A program made the position numbers and the translations under genes. A stretch of 64,000 nucleotides of DNA from Alphaproteobacteria bacterium (lineage in GTDB: Bacteria > Pseudomonadota > Alphaproteobacteria > Rhizobiales > Rhizobiaceae), in assembly GCA_024742485.1 (NCBI GenBank), contig JANSYK010000001.1, forward strand, positions 2,542,001-2,606,000, in the 5' to 3' direction. The notes under the pieces are model-generated. The model was not told the origin of the DNA and did not search any database. It saw nothing but the letters and a program-made list of their open reading frames with translations. Every line of letters begins with the position of its first letter. Positions within the stretch are counted from its first letter, which is position 1. Shown here piece after piece: positions 35,767-45,694 of the stretch.

Positions 35767-36515
35767 CCGTCGCGGCGCAGGGGAGCCTGCTTTATCTCGA
35801 TGCCGTCAGTGTCGCCTTTGACGGCTTCAAGGCGATCAATAAGCTCAGCCTGGTGCTCGAGCCGGGCGAAATGCGCGCCATCATCGGTCCGAATGGCGCC
35901 GGCAAGACCACCATGATGGACATCGTCACCGGCAAGACCCGGCCCGACAGCGGCGATGTTCTTTTTGACGGCGCCATCGACCTGACCAGGCACGATGAAA
36001 CCACCATCGCCGAACTCGGCATCGGCCGCAAGTTCCAGAAACCGACGGTTTTTGAAAGCCACACCGTGCAGCACAATCTGGAACTGGCCCTCAACCGGCC
36101 GCGTGACGTGTTCTCGACCCTGTTCCACCGGACCACCGATGAGGACCAGCGCCAGATCGACGAGATTCTCGACACGATCCGCCTGACCCATCGGCGCGAG
36201 GAATATGCCGCCAACCTGTCGCACGGGCAGAAGCAATGGTTGGAAATCGGCATGCTGATTGCCCAGGAGCCGAAACTGCTGCTGGTCGACGAACCGGTTG
36301 CCGGCATGACCGATGCCGAAACCGAGGAAACGGCGCGGCTGCTGCGCGACATTGCCAAGACCCGTTCCGTCGTCGTCGTCGAGCACGATATGGGCTTCAT
36401 CCGGGAACTGGATGTGAAGGTCACGGTTCTGGCGGAAGGGTCGGTCCTGGCCGAGGGATCGCTGGACCATGTCAGCGCCGATGAAAACGTCATCGAAAAC
36501 TATCTGGGGCGTTGA
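35763..36515 (+). CDS. urtD: Urea ABC transporter ATPase UrtD
   Basis: A 250-residue LivG-type ATPase. Motifs are Walker A GPNGAGKTT, the insert typical of the LivG group, signature LSHGQKQWLEIGM and Walker B LLLVDEPVAGMTDAE. The LSHGQKQW signature is characteristic of UrtD. It overlaps urtC and nearly abuts urtE. Confidence 0.95.
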   Translation: MTVAAQGSLLYLDAVSVAFDGFKAINKLSLVLEPGEMRAIIGPNGAGKTTMMDIVTGKTRPDSGDVLFDGAIDLTRHDETTIAELGIGRKFQKPTVFESHTVQHNLELALNRPRDVFSTLFHRTTDEDQRQIDEILDTIRLTHRREEYAANLSHGQKQWLEIGMLIAQEPKLLLVDEPVAGMTDAETEETARLLRDIAKTRSVVVVEHDMGFIRELDVKVTVLAEGSVLAEGSLDHVSADENVIENYLGR

Positions 36516-36517
36516 TC

Positions 36518-37219
36518 GTGACGACACTTGAGATTGACAATATCCATCTTCACTACGGCGCGGCAGAAGCGTTGCGTGGGGTCTCGCTGCAGGCCGAACC
36601 GGCGCAGATCACCTGCGTGCTCGGCCGCAACGGCGTCGGCAAGACATCGCTGCTGCGGGCGGTCACCGGACAGCATCCCGTGTCATCGGGCACCATCTCC
36701 TTTGACGGCGCGCCCCTGGCATCGACGGCGCCCTATGCCCGCGCGGCGCGCGGCATTGCGACCGTACCACAGGGCCGCGAGATCTTTCCGCTTCTGACCG
36801 TGCGTGAAAACCTGGAAACCGGCTTTGCCTGCCTGCCGCGCCGGAACCGGCATATCCCCGAAGAGGTCTTTGAACTCTTCCCGGTGCTCGACACCATGCT
36901 GTCGCGGCGCGGCGGCGACCTATCGGGCGGCCAGCAGCAACAGCTCGCCATTGGCCGGGCGCTGGTCACGAAGCCGAAAATGCTGCTGCTCGACGAGCCG
37001 ACCGAGGGCATTCAGCCGTCGATCATCAAGGATATCGGACGGGCCCTGCGCTATTTGCGCGATACGGTCGGTCTGACAATCCTGCTGGTCGAGCAATATC
37101 TCGACTTCTGCCGCGAACTTGCCGATGATGTCTACATCATGGACCGCGGCGAAATCGTGCATCACGGCCCCGCCGCGGACCTCGACAATGACGACGTCCG
37201 ACGCCATTTGATGGTCTGA
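36518..37219 (+). CDS. urtE: Urea ABC transporter ATPase UrtE
   Basis: A 233-residue LivF-type ATPase with Walker A GRNGVGKTS, signature LSGGQQQQLAIGRAL and Walker B LLLDEPTEGIQPSI. The start is taken as GTG at 36518, eight bases after a GGGG-containing Shine-Dalgarno. A TTG at 36512 overlapping the urtD stop is the alternative. UrtE precedes ureD by 19 bp, joining urea import to urease. Confidence 0.94.
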   Translation: MTTLEIDNIHLHYGAAEALRGVSLQAEPAQITCVLGRNGVGKTSLLRAVTGQHPVSSGTISFDGAPLASTAPYARAARGIATVPQGREIFPLLTVRENLETGFACLPRRNRHIPEEVFELFPVLDTMLSRRGGDLSGGQQQQLAIGRALVTKPKMLLLDEPTEGIQPSIIKDIGRALRYLRDTVGLTILLVEQYLDFCRELADDVYIMDRGEIVHHGPAADLDNDDVRRHLMV

Positions 37220-37238
37220 ACAGGACGAGACGGGGAGA

Positions 37239-38093
37239 ATGCAGGCGATCGAACATCAGGCACCAGCCGTCCGGATGCAGCGGACAAGGGGAACCGCGCG
37301 GCTTGCCATCCGTCATCTCGATGGCCGCACCCGGCTCGGACGGCTCTACCAGGAAGGCGCCGCCAAGATCCGCCTGCCCCAGACCCATAACGGCCCGGCG
37401 CTCGATGCCGTACTGATCAACACATCGGGTGGATTGACCGATGGCGACCGGTTCAACTGGTCGATCGATATCGGCCAGGACGCCCGCGCGATCATCACCA
37501 CCCAGGCCTGCGAAAAGATATACCGCGCCCTTGATGGCAGCGCGAGGATCGACACACGGATCACCGTCGGGTCGGGCGCAGCTTTGTCCTGGCTGCCGCA
37601 GGAAACGATTCTGTTCGACCGTTCGGCGCTCACCCGCCGGCTCGAAATCGACCTGGCGCCCGATGCCGGCCTGCTGCTCATCGAGCCGGTCATCTTCGGA
37701 CGCCAGGCCATGGGAGAAAGCGTTCGCCAGGCACACTTTGCCGATCGCTGGCGCATTCGGCGTGACGGTCGACTGCTGCATGCCGAAGATCTGCGATTGA
37801 GCGGCGACATGGGCACTCTGCTCGCCAAAAACAGCGTGACCGGCAGTGCGATTGCCATGGCGACACTGCTGTTCGTCCACAAGGCTGCCGGCGACCTTGT
37901 CGAACCGCTGCGGGCACTGTTGCCCGCAACACAATGCGGCGTCAGCGCCATCCGGTCGTCGGTCGGCGAGCGGCTGGTCATCCGCGCCGTCGCGCCCGGC
38001 GGCCTTGCCCTGCGCAAGGCCCTTGTCCCGGCGATTGATCACTGCAACCGCATACTGACCGGCACCGGCCTGCCGAAAATCTGGAATATCTAG
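37239..38093 (+). CDS. ureD: Urease accessory protein UreD
   Basis: A 284-residue urease maturation chaperone that holds the apo-urease with UreF and UreG during nickel loading. UreD blocks are [40 protein letters not shown] and [27 protein letters not shown] precedes the ATG. It sits between the urea transporter and the urease structural genes, the common order in Rhizobiales. Confidence 0.95.
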   Translation: MQAIEHQAPAVRMQRTRGTARLAIRHLDGRTRLGRLYQEGAAKIRLPQTHNGPALDAVLINTSGGLTDGDRFNWSIDIGQDARAIITTQACEKIYRALDGSARIDTRITVGSGAALSWLPQETILFDRSALTRRLEIDLAPDAGLLLIEPVIFGRQAMGESVRQAHFADRWRIRRDGRLLHAEDLRLSGDMGTLLAKNSVTGSAIAMATLLFVHKAAGDLVEPLRALLPATQCGVSAIRSSVGERLVIRAVAPGGLALRKALVPAIDHCNRILTGTGLPKIWNI

Positions 38094-38110
38094 GCTTTGA
38101 AGGAGGACCC

Positions 38111-38428
38111 ATGAACCTGACACCGAGGGAGAAGGACAAGCTGCTGATTGCCATGGCGGCTGAAGTCGCCCGCAAGCGCCTGCAGCGCGGCGTCAAGCTC
38201 AACCATCCGGAGGCAACGGCACTGATCTCCGATTTCGTCGTCGAGGGAGCCCGTGACGGCCGTTCGGTGGCCGATCTGATGGAGGCCGGCGCCCATGTGA
38301 TCACCCGCGATCAGGTGATGGAGGGCATTGCCGAGATGATCCACGACATCCAGGTCGAGGCCACCTTTCCGGACGGCGTCAAGCTCGTCACCGTGCATGA
38401 ACCCATCCGCCAAAGGGAGGAGAGCTAG
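38111..38428 (+). CDS. ureA: Urease gamma subunit
   Basis: A 105-residue structural subunit of urease, which hydrolyses urea to ammonia and carbamate. It shows the invariant [20 protein letters not shown] start, [20 protein letters not shown] and [11 protein letters not shown] at the end. AAGGAGGA is placed seven bases before the ATG. It is a few residues longer at the C-terminus than the usual 100. Confidence 0.97.
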   Translation: MNLTPREKDKLLIAMAAEVARKRLQRGVKLNHPEATALISDFVVEGARDGRSVADLMEAGAHVITRDQVMEGIAEMIHDIQVEATFPDGVKLVTVHEPIRQREES

Positions 38429-38429
38429 C

Positions 38430-38735
38430 ATGATCCCCGGTGAAATCATCTGCGCCGAAGGCGACATCATCCTCAATGAGGGTGCCGAAACCGTCACCTT
38501 GCTGGTTGCCAACCAGGGCGACCGCCCCGTTCAGGTCGGCAGCCACTATCATTTCTTCGAAACCAACAATGCGCTGGATTTCGACCGCGACAGGGCGCGC
38601 GGCATGCGGCTCGACATTGCCGCCGGTACGGCCGTGCGTTTCGAGCCCGGCCAGCAGCGCGAGGTGACGCTGGTCCCCTATCGCGGCACCCGCCACGTTT
38701 ACGGGTTTCAGAAAAAAATCATGGGAGCGGTCTGA
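38430..38735 (+). CDS. ureB: Urease beta subunit
   Basis: A 101-residue structural subunit. Starting at 38430 it reads [18 protein letters not shown], with the conserved [19 protein letters not shown] and [12 protein letters not shown] blocks. GGGAGGAGAG lies just upstream. The stop overlaps the ureC start as TGATG, so the two are translationally coupled. Confidence 0.97.
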   Translation: MIPGEIICAEGDIILNEGAETVTLLVANQGDRPVQVGSHYHFFETNNALDFDRDRARGMRLDIAAGTAVRFEPGQQREVTLVPYRGTRHVYGFQKKIMGAV

Positions 38736-40447
38736 TGCCGGCCAAATTGTCCAGGCCCGCCTATGCGGACATGTTCGGTCCGACCACCGGCGACAAGGTG
38801 CGCCTTGCCGATACCGAACTCTTCATCGAGGTCGAAAAGGATCTCACCACCTATGGCGAGGAGATCAAGTTCGGCGGCGGCAAGGTCATCCGCGACGGCA
38901 TGGGCCAGTCCCAGGCGACCCATGCCGACGGCGCGGTCGACACCGTCATCACAAATGCGCTGATCGTCGACCATTCCGGCATCTACAAGGCCGATATCGG
39001 CCTGCGCGACGGAATCATCAAGGGCATTGGAAAGGCGGGCAATCCGGACACCCAGCCCGGCGTCGACATCATTGTCGGCCCCGGGACCGAAGCGATTGCC
39101 GGCGAGGGAAAGATCCTCACCGCCGGCGGCTTCGATGCCCATATCCATTTCATCTGCCCGCAGCAGATCGAGGAGGCGCTGAACTCCGGCGTCACCACCA
39201 TGCTCGGCGGCGGCACCGGCCCGGCCCACGGAACGCTGGCCACCACCTGCACCCCCGGCCCTTTTCATATCGGCCGGATGATCCAGGCCGCCGATGCCTT
39301 TCCGATGAATCTCGGCTTTGCCGGCAAGGGCAATGCCTCCAAGCCCGGCGCGCTCGAGGAAATGGTCCATGCCGGGGCCTGCGCCCTCAAGCTGCACGAG
39401 GATTGGGGCACCACGCCGGCGGCGATCGATACCTGCCTGTCGGTCGCCGACACCCATGATGTGCAGGTGATGATCCACACGGACACGCTCAATGAAAGCG
39501 GCTTTGTCGAAGACACGATTGCCGCCATTGACGGACGGACCATTCACGCCTTTCACACCGAGGGCGCCGGCGGCGGCCATGCGCCCAACATCATCAAGGT
39601 GTGCGCGCTGGAAAATGTCATCCCCTCCTCCACCAATCCGACCCTGCCCTACACGGCCAACACGGCGGCCGAACATCTCGACATGTTGATGGTCTGCCAT
39701 CATCTGGACAGCAACATTCCAGAGGATGTCGCCTTTGCCGAAAGCCGCATTCGCAGCGAGACCATCGCCGCAGAGGACATCCTGCATGATCTGGGTGCCT
39801 TCTCCATCATCGCCTCCGACAGCCAGGCCATGGGCCGTGTCGGCGAGGTGCTGATCCGCACCTGGCAAACCGCCGACAAGATGAAGCGGCAGCGCGGGCG
39901 GCTGCCGGAGGAAACCGGCGAAAACGACAATTTTCGCGTCAAGCGCTACATCGCCAAATACACCATCAACCCGGCCATCGCCCATGGTCTGTCGACCCAT
40001 ATCGGCTCCATCGCCATCGGCAAGCGCGCCGATCTGGTGCTCTGGAAACCGGCCTTTTTCGGCGTCAAGCCGGAGATGATCATGATCGGCGGCACCATTG
40101 CCGCCGCACCGATGGGCGATCCCAACGCCTCGATCCCGACGCCACAGCCGGTCCATTACCGGCACATGTTCGGCGCCTATGGAAAGGCGCTGACAAGCTC
40201 GTCGGTCACCTTCGTCTCGCAAGCCGCCGCGGCCTCCGATCTCGCCACCCGGCTCGGTGTCGACAAAGCGATGGTGGCGGTGGAAAACACCCGTGGCGGG
40301 GTCACCAAGGCGTCGATGATCCACAACACGGCAACGCCTGAGATCGATGTCGATCCCGAAACCTATGAGGTCCATGCCGATGGCGAGTTGCTGACCTGCG
40401 ACCCGGTCGATGTGGTGCCCATGGCCCAGAGGTATTTTCTGTTTTGA
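38735..40447 (+). CDS. ureC: Urease alpha (catalytic) subunit
   Basis: A 570-residue nickel amidohydrolase. The metal ligands lie in [14 protein letters not shown] and in the downstream histidines. The carbamylated lysine sits in [15 protein letters not shown], and the flap histidine in [20 protein letters not shown]. Length and all blocks are intact, so urease should be active. The gene ends in TTTTGA just before a MITE that now separates it from ureE. Confidence 0.97.
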   Translation: MPAKLSRPAYADMFGPTTGDKVRLADTELFIEVEKDLTTYGEEIKFGGGKVIRDGMGQSQATHADGAVDTVITNALIVDHSGIYKADIGLRDGIIKGIGKAGNPDTQPGVDIIVGPGTEAIAGEGKILTAGGFDAHIHFICPQQIEEALNSGVTTMLGGGTGPAHGTLATTCTPGPFHIGRMIQAADAFPMNLGFAGKGNASKPGALEEMVHAGACALKLHEDWGTTPAAIDTCLSVADTHDVQVMIHTDTLNESGFVEDTIAAIDGRTIHAFHTEGAGGGHAPNIIKVCALENVIPSSTNPTLPYTANTAAEHLDMLMVCHHLDSNIPEDVAFAESRIRSETIAAEDILHDLGAFSIIASDSQAMGRVGEVLIRTWQTADKMKRQRGRLPEETGENDNFRVKRYIAKYTINPAIAHGLSTHIGSIAIGKRADLVLWKPAFFGVKPEMIMIGGTIAAAPMGDPNASIPTPQPVHYRHMFGAYGKALTSSSVTFVSQAAAASDLATRLGVDKAMVAVENTRGGVTKASMIHNTATPEIDVDPETYEVHADGELLTCDPVDVVPMAQRYFLF

Positions 40448-40712
40448 CTAGGGTCAGGACTCATTAATCTCATGCAATACTGTTTGATCAGGAGGGTTTG
40501 AATGCTGGAAAGCAAGCGCAAGATAAGGCTTTTTGCCTTATCGAGCATTGATTGCCTGCACCCTCCTGAACAAACCCTTCGGGCGCGCCGCAATGGCCCT
40601 CTGCGTGCGTTGGACAGGCTTGAAAACCTGATGGTTGTCGGCGCCTGTCCGCCTGCTCAGATGGCCATTGCGACAGCGCAGAATGGATGAAATTAATGAG
40701 TCCTGACCCTAG
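40448..40712. mobile_element. MITE of 265 bp with perfect 21-bp terminal inverted repeats
   Basis: The outermost 21 bases at 40448-40468 (CTAGGGTCAGGACTCATT onward) and at 40692-40712 are exact reverse complements. Each end carries CTAG, which may be the duplicated target. That target form is known for IS5-group elements, so an IS5-derived MITE is a reasonable guess. No transposase is inside. A 62-codon open frame at 40502-40690 resembles nothing and is probably chance. The right repeat supplies ATG at 40696, used by ureE. Confidence 0.88.
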
Positions 40713-41202
40713 GCCGACCGCCCATTCCGTCATCCGCCACGCCCACGGCGCAGCCGACACCATCACGCTGGACGAGACCGCCCGCAACCGTCGCCGCATG
40801 GCCATGAACTCGGACAACGGCATCGCCTTCCTGCTGGATCTGCCGGAGGCCCGGTTGCTGCGCCATGGCGACGGCCTGGTGCTGGATGATGGCCGGGTCA
40901 TCAAGGTGCAGGCGCAGCCCGAACCCCTCTACCGTGTCACCGGCGATGACCCGCTTCACCTGCTGCAACTGGCCTGGCACCTGGGCAACCGCCATTGCCC
41001 CTCGCAGATCGCCCGCGATTACATCCTCATTCGACGCGACGCCGTGCTCAAGACCATGCTGGAGGGCCTGGGCGCGACGGTCGGCGAAACCGAGGCCGCC
41101 TTCGATCCGCAGGGCGGCGCCTATGACGGGCGCGACGCGCATGGCTCCGGCCACCACCACCATGATCATGATCACAAGCGGGGGCATCACCATCATGGGT
41201 AG
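40696..41202 (+). CDS. ureE: Urease accessory nickel-binding protein UreE
   Basis: A 168-residue nickel metallochaperone. The UreE core is visible (ETARNRRRMAMNSDNGIAF, LLDLPEARLLRHGDGLVLDD, then LAWHLGNRHCPSQIARDYIL). The C-terminus is a nickel-binding His-rich tail ([19 protein letters not shown]). The first residues MSPDPR come from the terminal repeat of the MITE. An in-frame ATG nine bases earlier is possible. Before the insertion, a TTG overlapping the ureC stop (TTGA) would have been in this frame. UreE itself is otherwise complete and overlaps ureF by 8 bp. Confidence 0.93.
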   Translation: MSPDPRPTAHSVIRHAHGAADTITLDETARNRRRMAMNSDNGIAFLLDLPEARLLRHGDGLVLDDGRVIKVQAQPEPLYRVTGDDPLHLLQLAWHLGNRHCPSQIARDYILIRRDAVLKTMLEGLGATVGETEAAFDPQGGAYDGRDAHGSGHHHHDHDHKRGHHHHG

Positions 41203-41862
41203 CGCGCTTGCTCCGCAAACCCTGTTGCGCCTGATGGCCTGGATGTCACCGGCCTTTCCGGTCGGCGCGTTTTCCTACAGCCACGGCCTGGAGCGCGCCG
41301 TGCATGACGGCCTGGTCACCGACCGCGAGGACCTGGAAACCTGGCTGGCGGACCTGTTGACCATTGGCTCGGCCTGGAACGATGCGGTGCTCTTTGCCGA
41401 GAGCTGGCGACAAAGCCATGACGGCCCGGCATTGATGCAGCTCGCCGATCTCGGCGAGGCGATGGCCGGATCGTCGGAGCGGCATCTGGAGACCATGAAA
41501 CAGGGCGCGGCGTTCCTGCAGGCCGCCCGCGCCTGGCCCGATCCGGTTTTCGACCATCTGCCCGACCCGTGCCCGTTTCCGGTCGCCGCCGGCGCCGTGT
41601 CGGGCGCCCATGATCTCGCGCTGGTCGCCGCCCTTTCGGCCTGGCTGCACGCCTTTGCGACCAATCAGGTGCAGGCCGGCCTGCGTCTCCTGCCGCTTGG
41701 CCAGCAGGAGGGTGTGGAAATCATCGCCGCGCTGGAACGGACCATCGCGGCCACCGCCCGCCACACCGCGATGACCTCGCTCGAGGACCTCGGCAGCGCC
41801 ACGGTGCTCGCCGAAATCGCCTCTCTCAACCACGAAACCCAGTATTCCAGGCTCTTTCGCTC

Positions 41863-41866
<4 letters not shown>
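41195..41866 (+). CDS. ureF: Urease accessory protein UreF
   Basis: A 223-residue GTPase-activating-like maturation factor that bridges UreD and UreG. It starts inside the end of ureE. UreF blocks are [31 protein letters not shown] and [19 protein letters not shown]. Its stop overlaps the ureG start as ATGA. Confidence 0.95.
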
Positions 41867-42480
<614 letters not shown>

Positions 42481-42734
42481 AAATTCAGAGAAATGAGCGG
42501 CTTGCTCTACTATCAACGTGTTCTGAGATTGTAATTCACTGTCAATTACTTTGAAATAAATATTCAATAGTAATTACATCGCTTCAATGTTTTTCGAAGC
42601 GAAAATTCCTCTGCATATAATGAGTTGCGGAGAAACGTCAGGAAAATGCAAACTAATCTATCACAATCATCCATCAATTTCCAATTAATACACAAAACCT
42701 TTTATATCAAAAAAAAAATTTGTATATTGCGGAC

Positions 42735-43442
42735 ATGAAACTCTGGCCCCAATTTACAATCAGCTTGCGTGCTGTGTTTTTCTATCTCATTTTTGTTGGG
42801 ATTGGGCAGGCTGCTTGCCCACCATCAGACATTTCTACACCGCATAGCGACTTCGACCCAATATATGGCTGGAACAACGATTTGATCATCCATGAATTTG
42901 CGTTGTCAAACGTGGGAATTTCGAGTGATCGTTGCCCGCTCAATGGCATCTTTAACCATGACGGCAAAAATCCGATAATTAGGAAACCCAACCATTTAGT
43001 ATACTTTTGGTTTCGTTTGCAAGGTAACATAAAACTCTTCTTGGACGAATATTATGGTATCCATGATGAAGCTAGATCTGCAAAAATAACATCCAAAATT
43101 TTCTATGCTGATGATGGAGTGGAACACAAAATCCGGTTCTCAACATACATTGGGTCATCTGACGCACTGTCCGAAATTTCAGCAAATATCGCCCGATCAA
43201 ATCCAGAGCGTCAGAAAATTAGGTTAGCGGGAGCAGATAGATTTAACACTGTTGCCTTTTTTGATTGGCGAATTTGGTTTTATTCAAAAAGGGTTTTGGC
43301 CAAGCCCATAATCATTCAATTGCTGAGTAACAACAAACCAATATCATGTTTGGCCGCCAGCACTGGCGCATGTCGATGCATTAACCGCCCGGAGCCCGTG
43401 TGTGGCATTTACATAAATCTGCGCCCGGAGGAACAAAGGTGA
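42735..43442 (+). CDS. Hypothetical exported protein in an AT-rich island
   Basis: Not recognised. From the ATG at 42735 it encodes 235 residues. A hydrophobic N-terminus (about residues 5-26, ending GIGQAAC) looks like a signal peptide, possibly cleaved before the Cys. The mature part has several cysteines (RCPLNG, ISCLAA, GACRCINRPEPVCGIY) that could form disulfides, as in an extracytoplasmic beta-rich domain. Base composition is clearly more AT-rich than the flanking genes, suggesting transfer. Its stop overlaps the GTG of the next gene (GTGA), so the two proteins are probably made together. Confidence 0.7.
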   Translation: MKLWPQFTISLRAVFFYLIFVGIGQAACPPSDISTPHSDFDPIYGWNNDLIIHEFALSNVGISSDRCPLNGIFNHDGKNPIIRKPNHLVYFWFRLQGNIKLFLDEYYGIHDEARSAKITSKIFYADDGVEHKIRFSTYIGSSDALSEISANIARSNPERQKIRLAGADRFNTVAFFDWRIWFYSKRVLAKPIIIQLLSNNKPISCLAASTGACRCINRPEPVCGIYINLRPEEQR

Positions 43443-44455
43443 TTGAGAGCCCCGGAAAACTGAGTTTGAGAAAAATCGATCAATCCGCTGACATTGCGGT
43501 TCATTTGATCGAATTCCTATCGGCGCGCGGCACCATCATTTCCGAAGACCAATATAATGCAATATCAGCCACTTTCGAAGATTATGCCCCCGATGGCGAC
43601 GATGAGCTTGACGCCTACAAGTTCTGGAAAGCGTATGGCGAGATAGTTGCACTTCTGCCTGCGGACATTGATCCCATGAACGTCTATTATTCCCAACTTT
43701 ATGTAACAAAAGATCTGGAAGGCGTTCCGGATCAACAAGCAGCGGCGGTTCGATTTGGACGACGAACCACTCTGATAATAACATGGTTCTCGGTATTTAT
43801 TTTGACAATGGTGGTGTTTGCGCTGGCGTACGCCAGCACACTTCGTGAACTGGCTAAAGAGGGGCGTGTCCTCGATTTGGACTACCTCTACATGATTGAA
43901 GAGCGCTATCACCAGGTAAAACAATACCAACTCGAACCCTGCGCCGACCCTCAAAATAATTGTCACAAAAAGACGCAAGATAGAATGGCGTCCAACTTAG
44001 ATTCAACTATAAAAAATGCAAATAGAGTTCTTGGTGTCGGTATATTTACAGAGGATTTGATTGATACTGTAAATCCGTCAGTTTCAGCAAGGGTATTACA
44101 AGCAATCGATGTAATGCTAGGTGTACTAAATGGTTATGTAATCCCGCTGCTCGCCGGCGTATTGGGAGCATCACTCTCAATACTAAGGGAAATTTATGTT
44201 GGTGTTCAAAAATCGTCCCTAAGTGTCAAGATTTTTCGTACGGCATACATCAGAATTGCACTTGGCGCTATCTCGGGCATAGCTGTAGGATGGTTTTCCG
44301 CGTGGTTTAATGGGGACCCCAAAACAGCAGTCCTCGGTCCACTTGCGTTCGCATTCGCCGCAGGATACGCTGTCGAAGTAATATTCAGCTTATTGGATAG
44401 ACTTGTGTTGGTTTTAACGAACAATAAAGATGATGCGGATGGAGCTCGGTCATAA
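43439..44455 (+). CDS. Hypothetical four-helix membrane protein in an AT-rich island
   Basis: Not recognised. The start is GTG at 43439 with a strong GGAGGA eight bases before it, giving 338 residues. Residues 1 to about 95 are soluble and acidic. A membrane helix follows (about 103-128, LIITWFSVFILTMVVFALA), then a soluble loop of about 100 residues. Three helices lie near the C-terminus, around VIPLLAGVLGASLSIL, LGAISGIAVGWFSAWF and LGPLAFAFAAGYAVEVIFSL. It is translationally coupled to the exported protein upstream. The AT-rich composition and isolation suggest an acquired two-gene module of unknown role. Confidence 0.7.
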   Translation: MIESPGKLSLRKIDQSADIAVHLIEFLSARGTIISEDQYNAISATFEDYAPDGDDELDAYKFWKAYGEIVALLPADIDPMNVYYSQLYVTKDLEGVPDQQAAAVRFGRRTTLIITWFSVFILTMVVFALAYASTLRELAKEGRVLDLDYLYMIEERYHQVKQYQLEPCADPQNNCHKKTQDRMASNLDSTIKNANRVLGVGIFTEDLIDTVNPSVSARVLQAIDVMLGVLNGYVIPLLAGVLGASLSILREIYVGVQKSSLSVKIFRTAYIRIALGAISGIAVGWFSAWFNGDPKTAVLGPLAFAFAAGYAVEVIFSLLDRLVLVLTNNKDDADGARS

Positions 44456-44597
44456 ATCCAACTGGCCGATTTTAATGCGACTGCGTATTTGGATGTCGGG
44501 GCGAAGGCGCAAGCACTCAGATGACCCTTTTCCGCGAAACTCCATCTCCGAAAATTCCGATTTAATGCGCACTCGAGTGGTCCTGCGACACCTTCGG

Positions 44598-44738
44598 AAT
44601 TACGGTGACGGTTTACTCAATCCCTTTTAGGCGATTCAACTTCCATAACTGCGGTGAAAGCATCGAGTTGTCTAACGTCTATTCGAACGTGCCAATGGTT
44701 CGAATCAATTAGTGATTAAGTAAACTGTCACCGTAATT
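44598..44738. repeat. REP pair 1 (REPIN-like)
   Basis: AATTACGGTGACGGTTTACT and onward on the plus strand (44598-44624) faces its reverse complement at 44714-44738. The pair encloses about 90 bp. The core GGTGACAGTTTACT is a motif I associate with REP-type elements mobilised by Y1 (RAYT) transposases. No such transposase gene is in the window. Confidence 0.7.
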
Positions 44739-44932
44739 TCAAGGCTGCTGCGTCAGGTGGTCAGGTTGTCACCATGGTAAAACTCAAGCCCAATGCAGCG
44801 ATAGTACCGAATATCTGTGAGCATTTTGGCGTAGATTGGCTGAACCTGGAACAGTTTATGCAGCAGGAAGGGTGGAAGTTTTAGATACATACGCAATTGA
44901 TGGAAAAGAGCTACGGCAACTATATCAGCGCG

Positions 44933-45077
44933 AATTACGGTGACAGTTTACTCAATCCCCAATGGTGTCTGACGTGAACATAGGGTGCGCCAAAGTGGCT
45001 GTTCTGCTGTCAATCACGCGGGACCCGGCAAAGCTTGCTGTCCAACAAAAGGGCTAAGTGAACTGTCACCGGTATTC
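44933..45077. repeat. REP pair 2 (REPIN-like)
   Basis: The same motif occurs on the plus strand at 44933-44959 and in reverse complement at 45053-45077, enclosing about 93 bp. Overall size is 145 bp against 141 bp for pair 1, so the spacing is conserved although the internal sequences differ. Confidence 0.7.
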
Positions 45078-45137
45078 ATTGCGTGCCGCGCGAGCGCGAT
45101 ACGTGTTTGCCCGAACAGACCGGAGCAGGTTGATTAC

Positions 45138-45611
45138 CTATGCAGGCGCCTGCTCCGGCACGACGATGGTCATGCCTGCCCGGCTTGCCACGTCCATGAT
45201 TGCCGGGATGTCCGGTGGCCCATCGGGAGCGGGAACATCCGTGGTGCCATCGGGCATGGCTTCGCCTGCCTGGGTGAAGAACATGTCGTGCATTTGGCCC
45301 GGGGCATTGACCCCGATTAGCCGACCGGGGTGATCTCCCGTACAGGTGAAGGCATGGACGGCCCCATCGGGAATCTTGACAAAATCCCCGGCCCCGGCGT
45401 TGATCGTCTGTCCGTCGATAAAGAATTCGAACTGGCCCTCCAGCACGAAGAAACTCTCATCCTCGCCGGCGTGATGATTGGGCGGGGCACCGGCGCCCGG
45501 CGCGGTCTTGATTTCCACCATCGTGTAGCGATCCCCCGTCTCGGATGGAAAGGCGTGGAAGGTGAGCAAGTTCCCGAGGAGATGATAGATGCGTGGTCTC
45601 GTTTCAGACAT
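45138..45611 (-). CDS. Cupin domain protein
   Basis: A 157-residue single-cupin protein. Starting at 45611 (AGGG upstream) it shows the cupin metal motif GAPPNHHAGEDESFFVLEGQ with two His and a Glu, and the second motif GDFVKIPDGAVHAFTCTG with the last His. The C-terminal 40 residues are a Pro- and Asp-rich tail. It may be a small enzyme or a sensor, and the substrate is unknown. It is divergent from a TetR gene, its likely regulator. Confidence 0.88.
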   Translation of the reverse strand: MSETRPRIYHLLGNLLTFHAFPSETGDRYTMVEIKTAPGAGAPPNHHAGEDESFFVLEGQFEFFIDGQTINAGAGDFVKIPDGAVHAFTCTGDHPGRLIGVNAPGQMHDMFFTQAGEAMPDGTTDVPAPDGPPDIPAIMDVASRAGMTIVVPEQAPA

Positions 45612-45694
45612 CGTCGACAATCCCTTTACTTGGACAAATGTCTCTTTATAATACATATAACTCATTATGAGACAAGTGTATCATAGAGGAAATC
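45612..45694. promoter_or_regulatory. Divergent cupin/TetR control region with palindrome
   Basis: The 83-bp gap contains a perfect 11-bp palindrome CTCATTATGAG (45661-45671). This lies inside a larger inverted arrangement of TGTCTC (about 45640) and GAGACA (about 45669-45674). TetR repressors commonly bind such sites between their own gene and a divergent target. Assignment rests on position. Confidence 0.45.

Larger units (their letters stand above)
44456..45137. other. Gene-poor region with two REP pairs and relic sequence
   Basis: This 682-bp stretch holds no convincing intact gene. It contains two inverted pairs of a REP-like motif (listed separately). Between them lies a short frame ending at 44884 (36 codons from the ATG at 44774, with KPNAAIVPNICEHFGVDWLN) that looks like the tail of a lost gene which I cannot name. 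Confidence 0.55.

Noticed and set aside
38708-40375. Long minus-strand open frame of 555 codons opposite ureC
   Set aside because: It is a codon-bias shadow of ureC, whose protein is fully conserved. The antisense protein has no recognisable domain.
40502-40690. 62-codon frame inside the MITE
   Set aside because: The sequence between the inverted repeats is short and the peptide matches nothing I recognise. MITEs usually have no genes.
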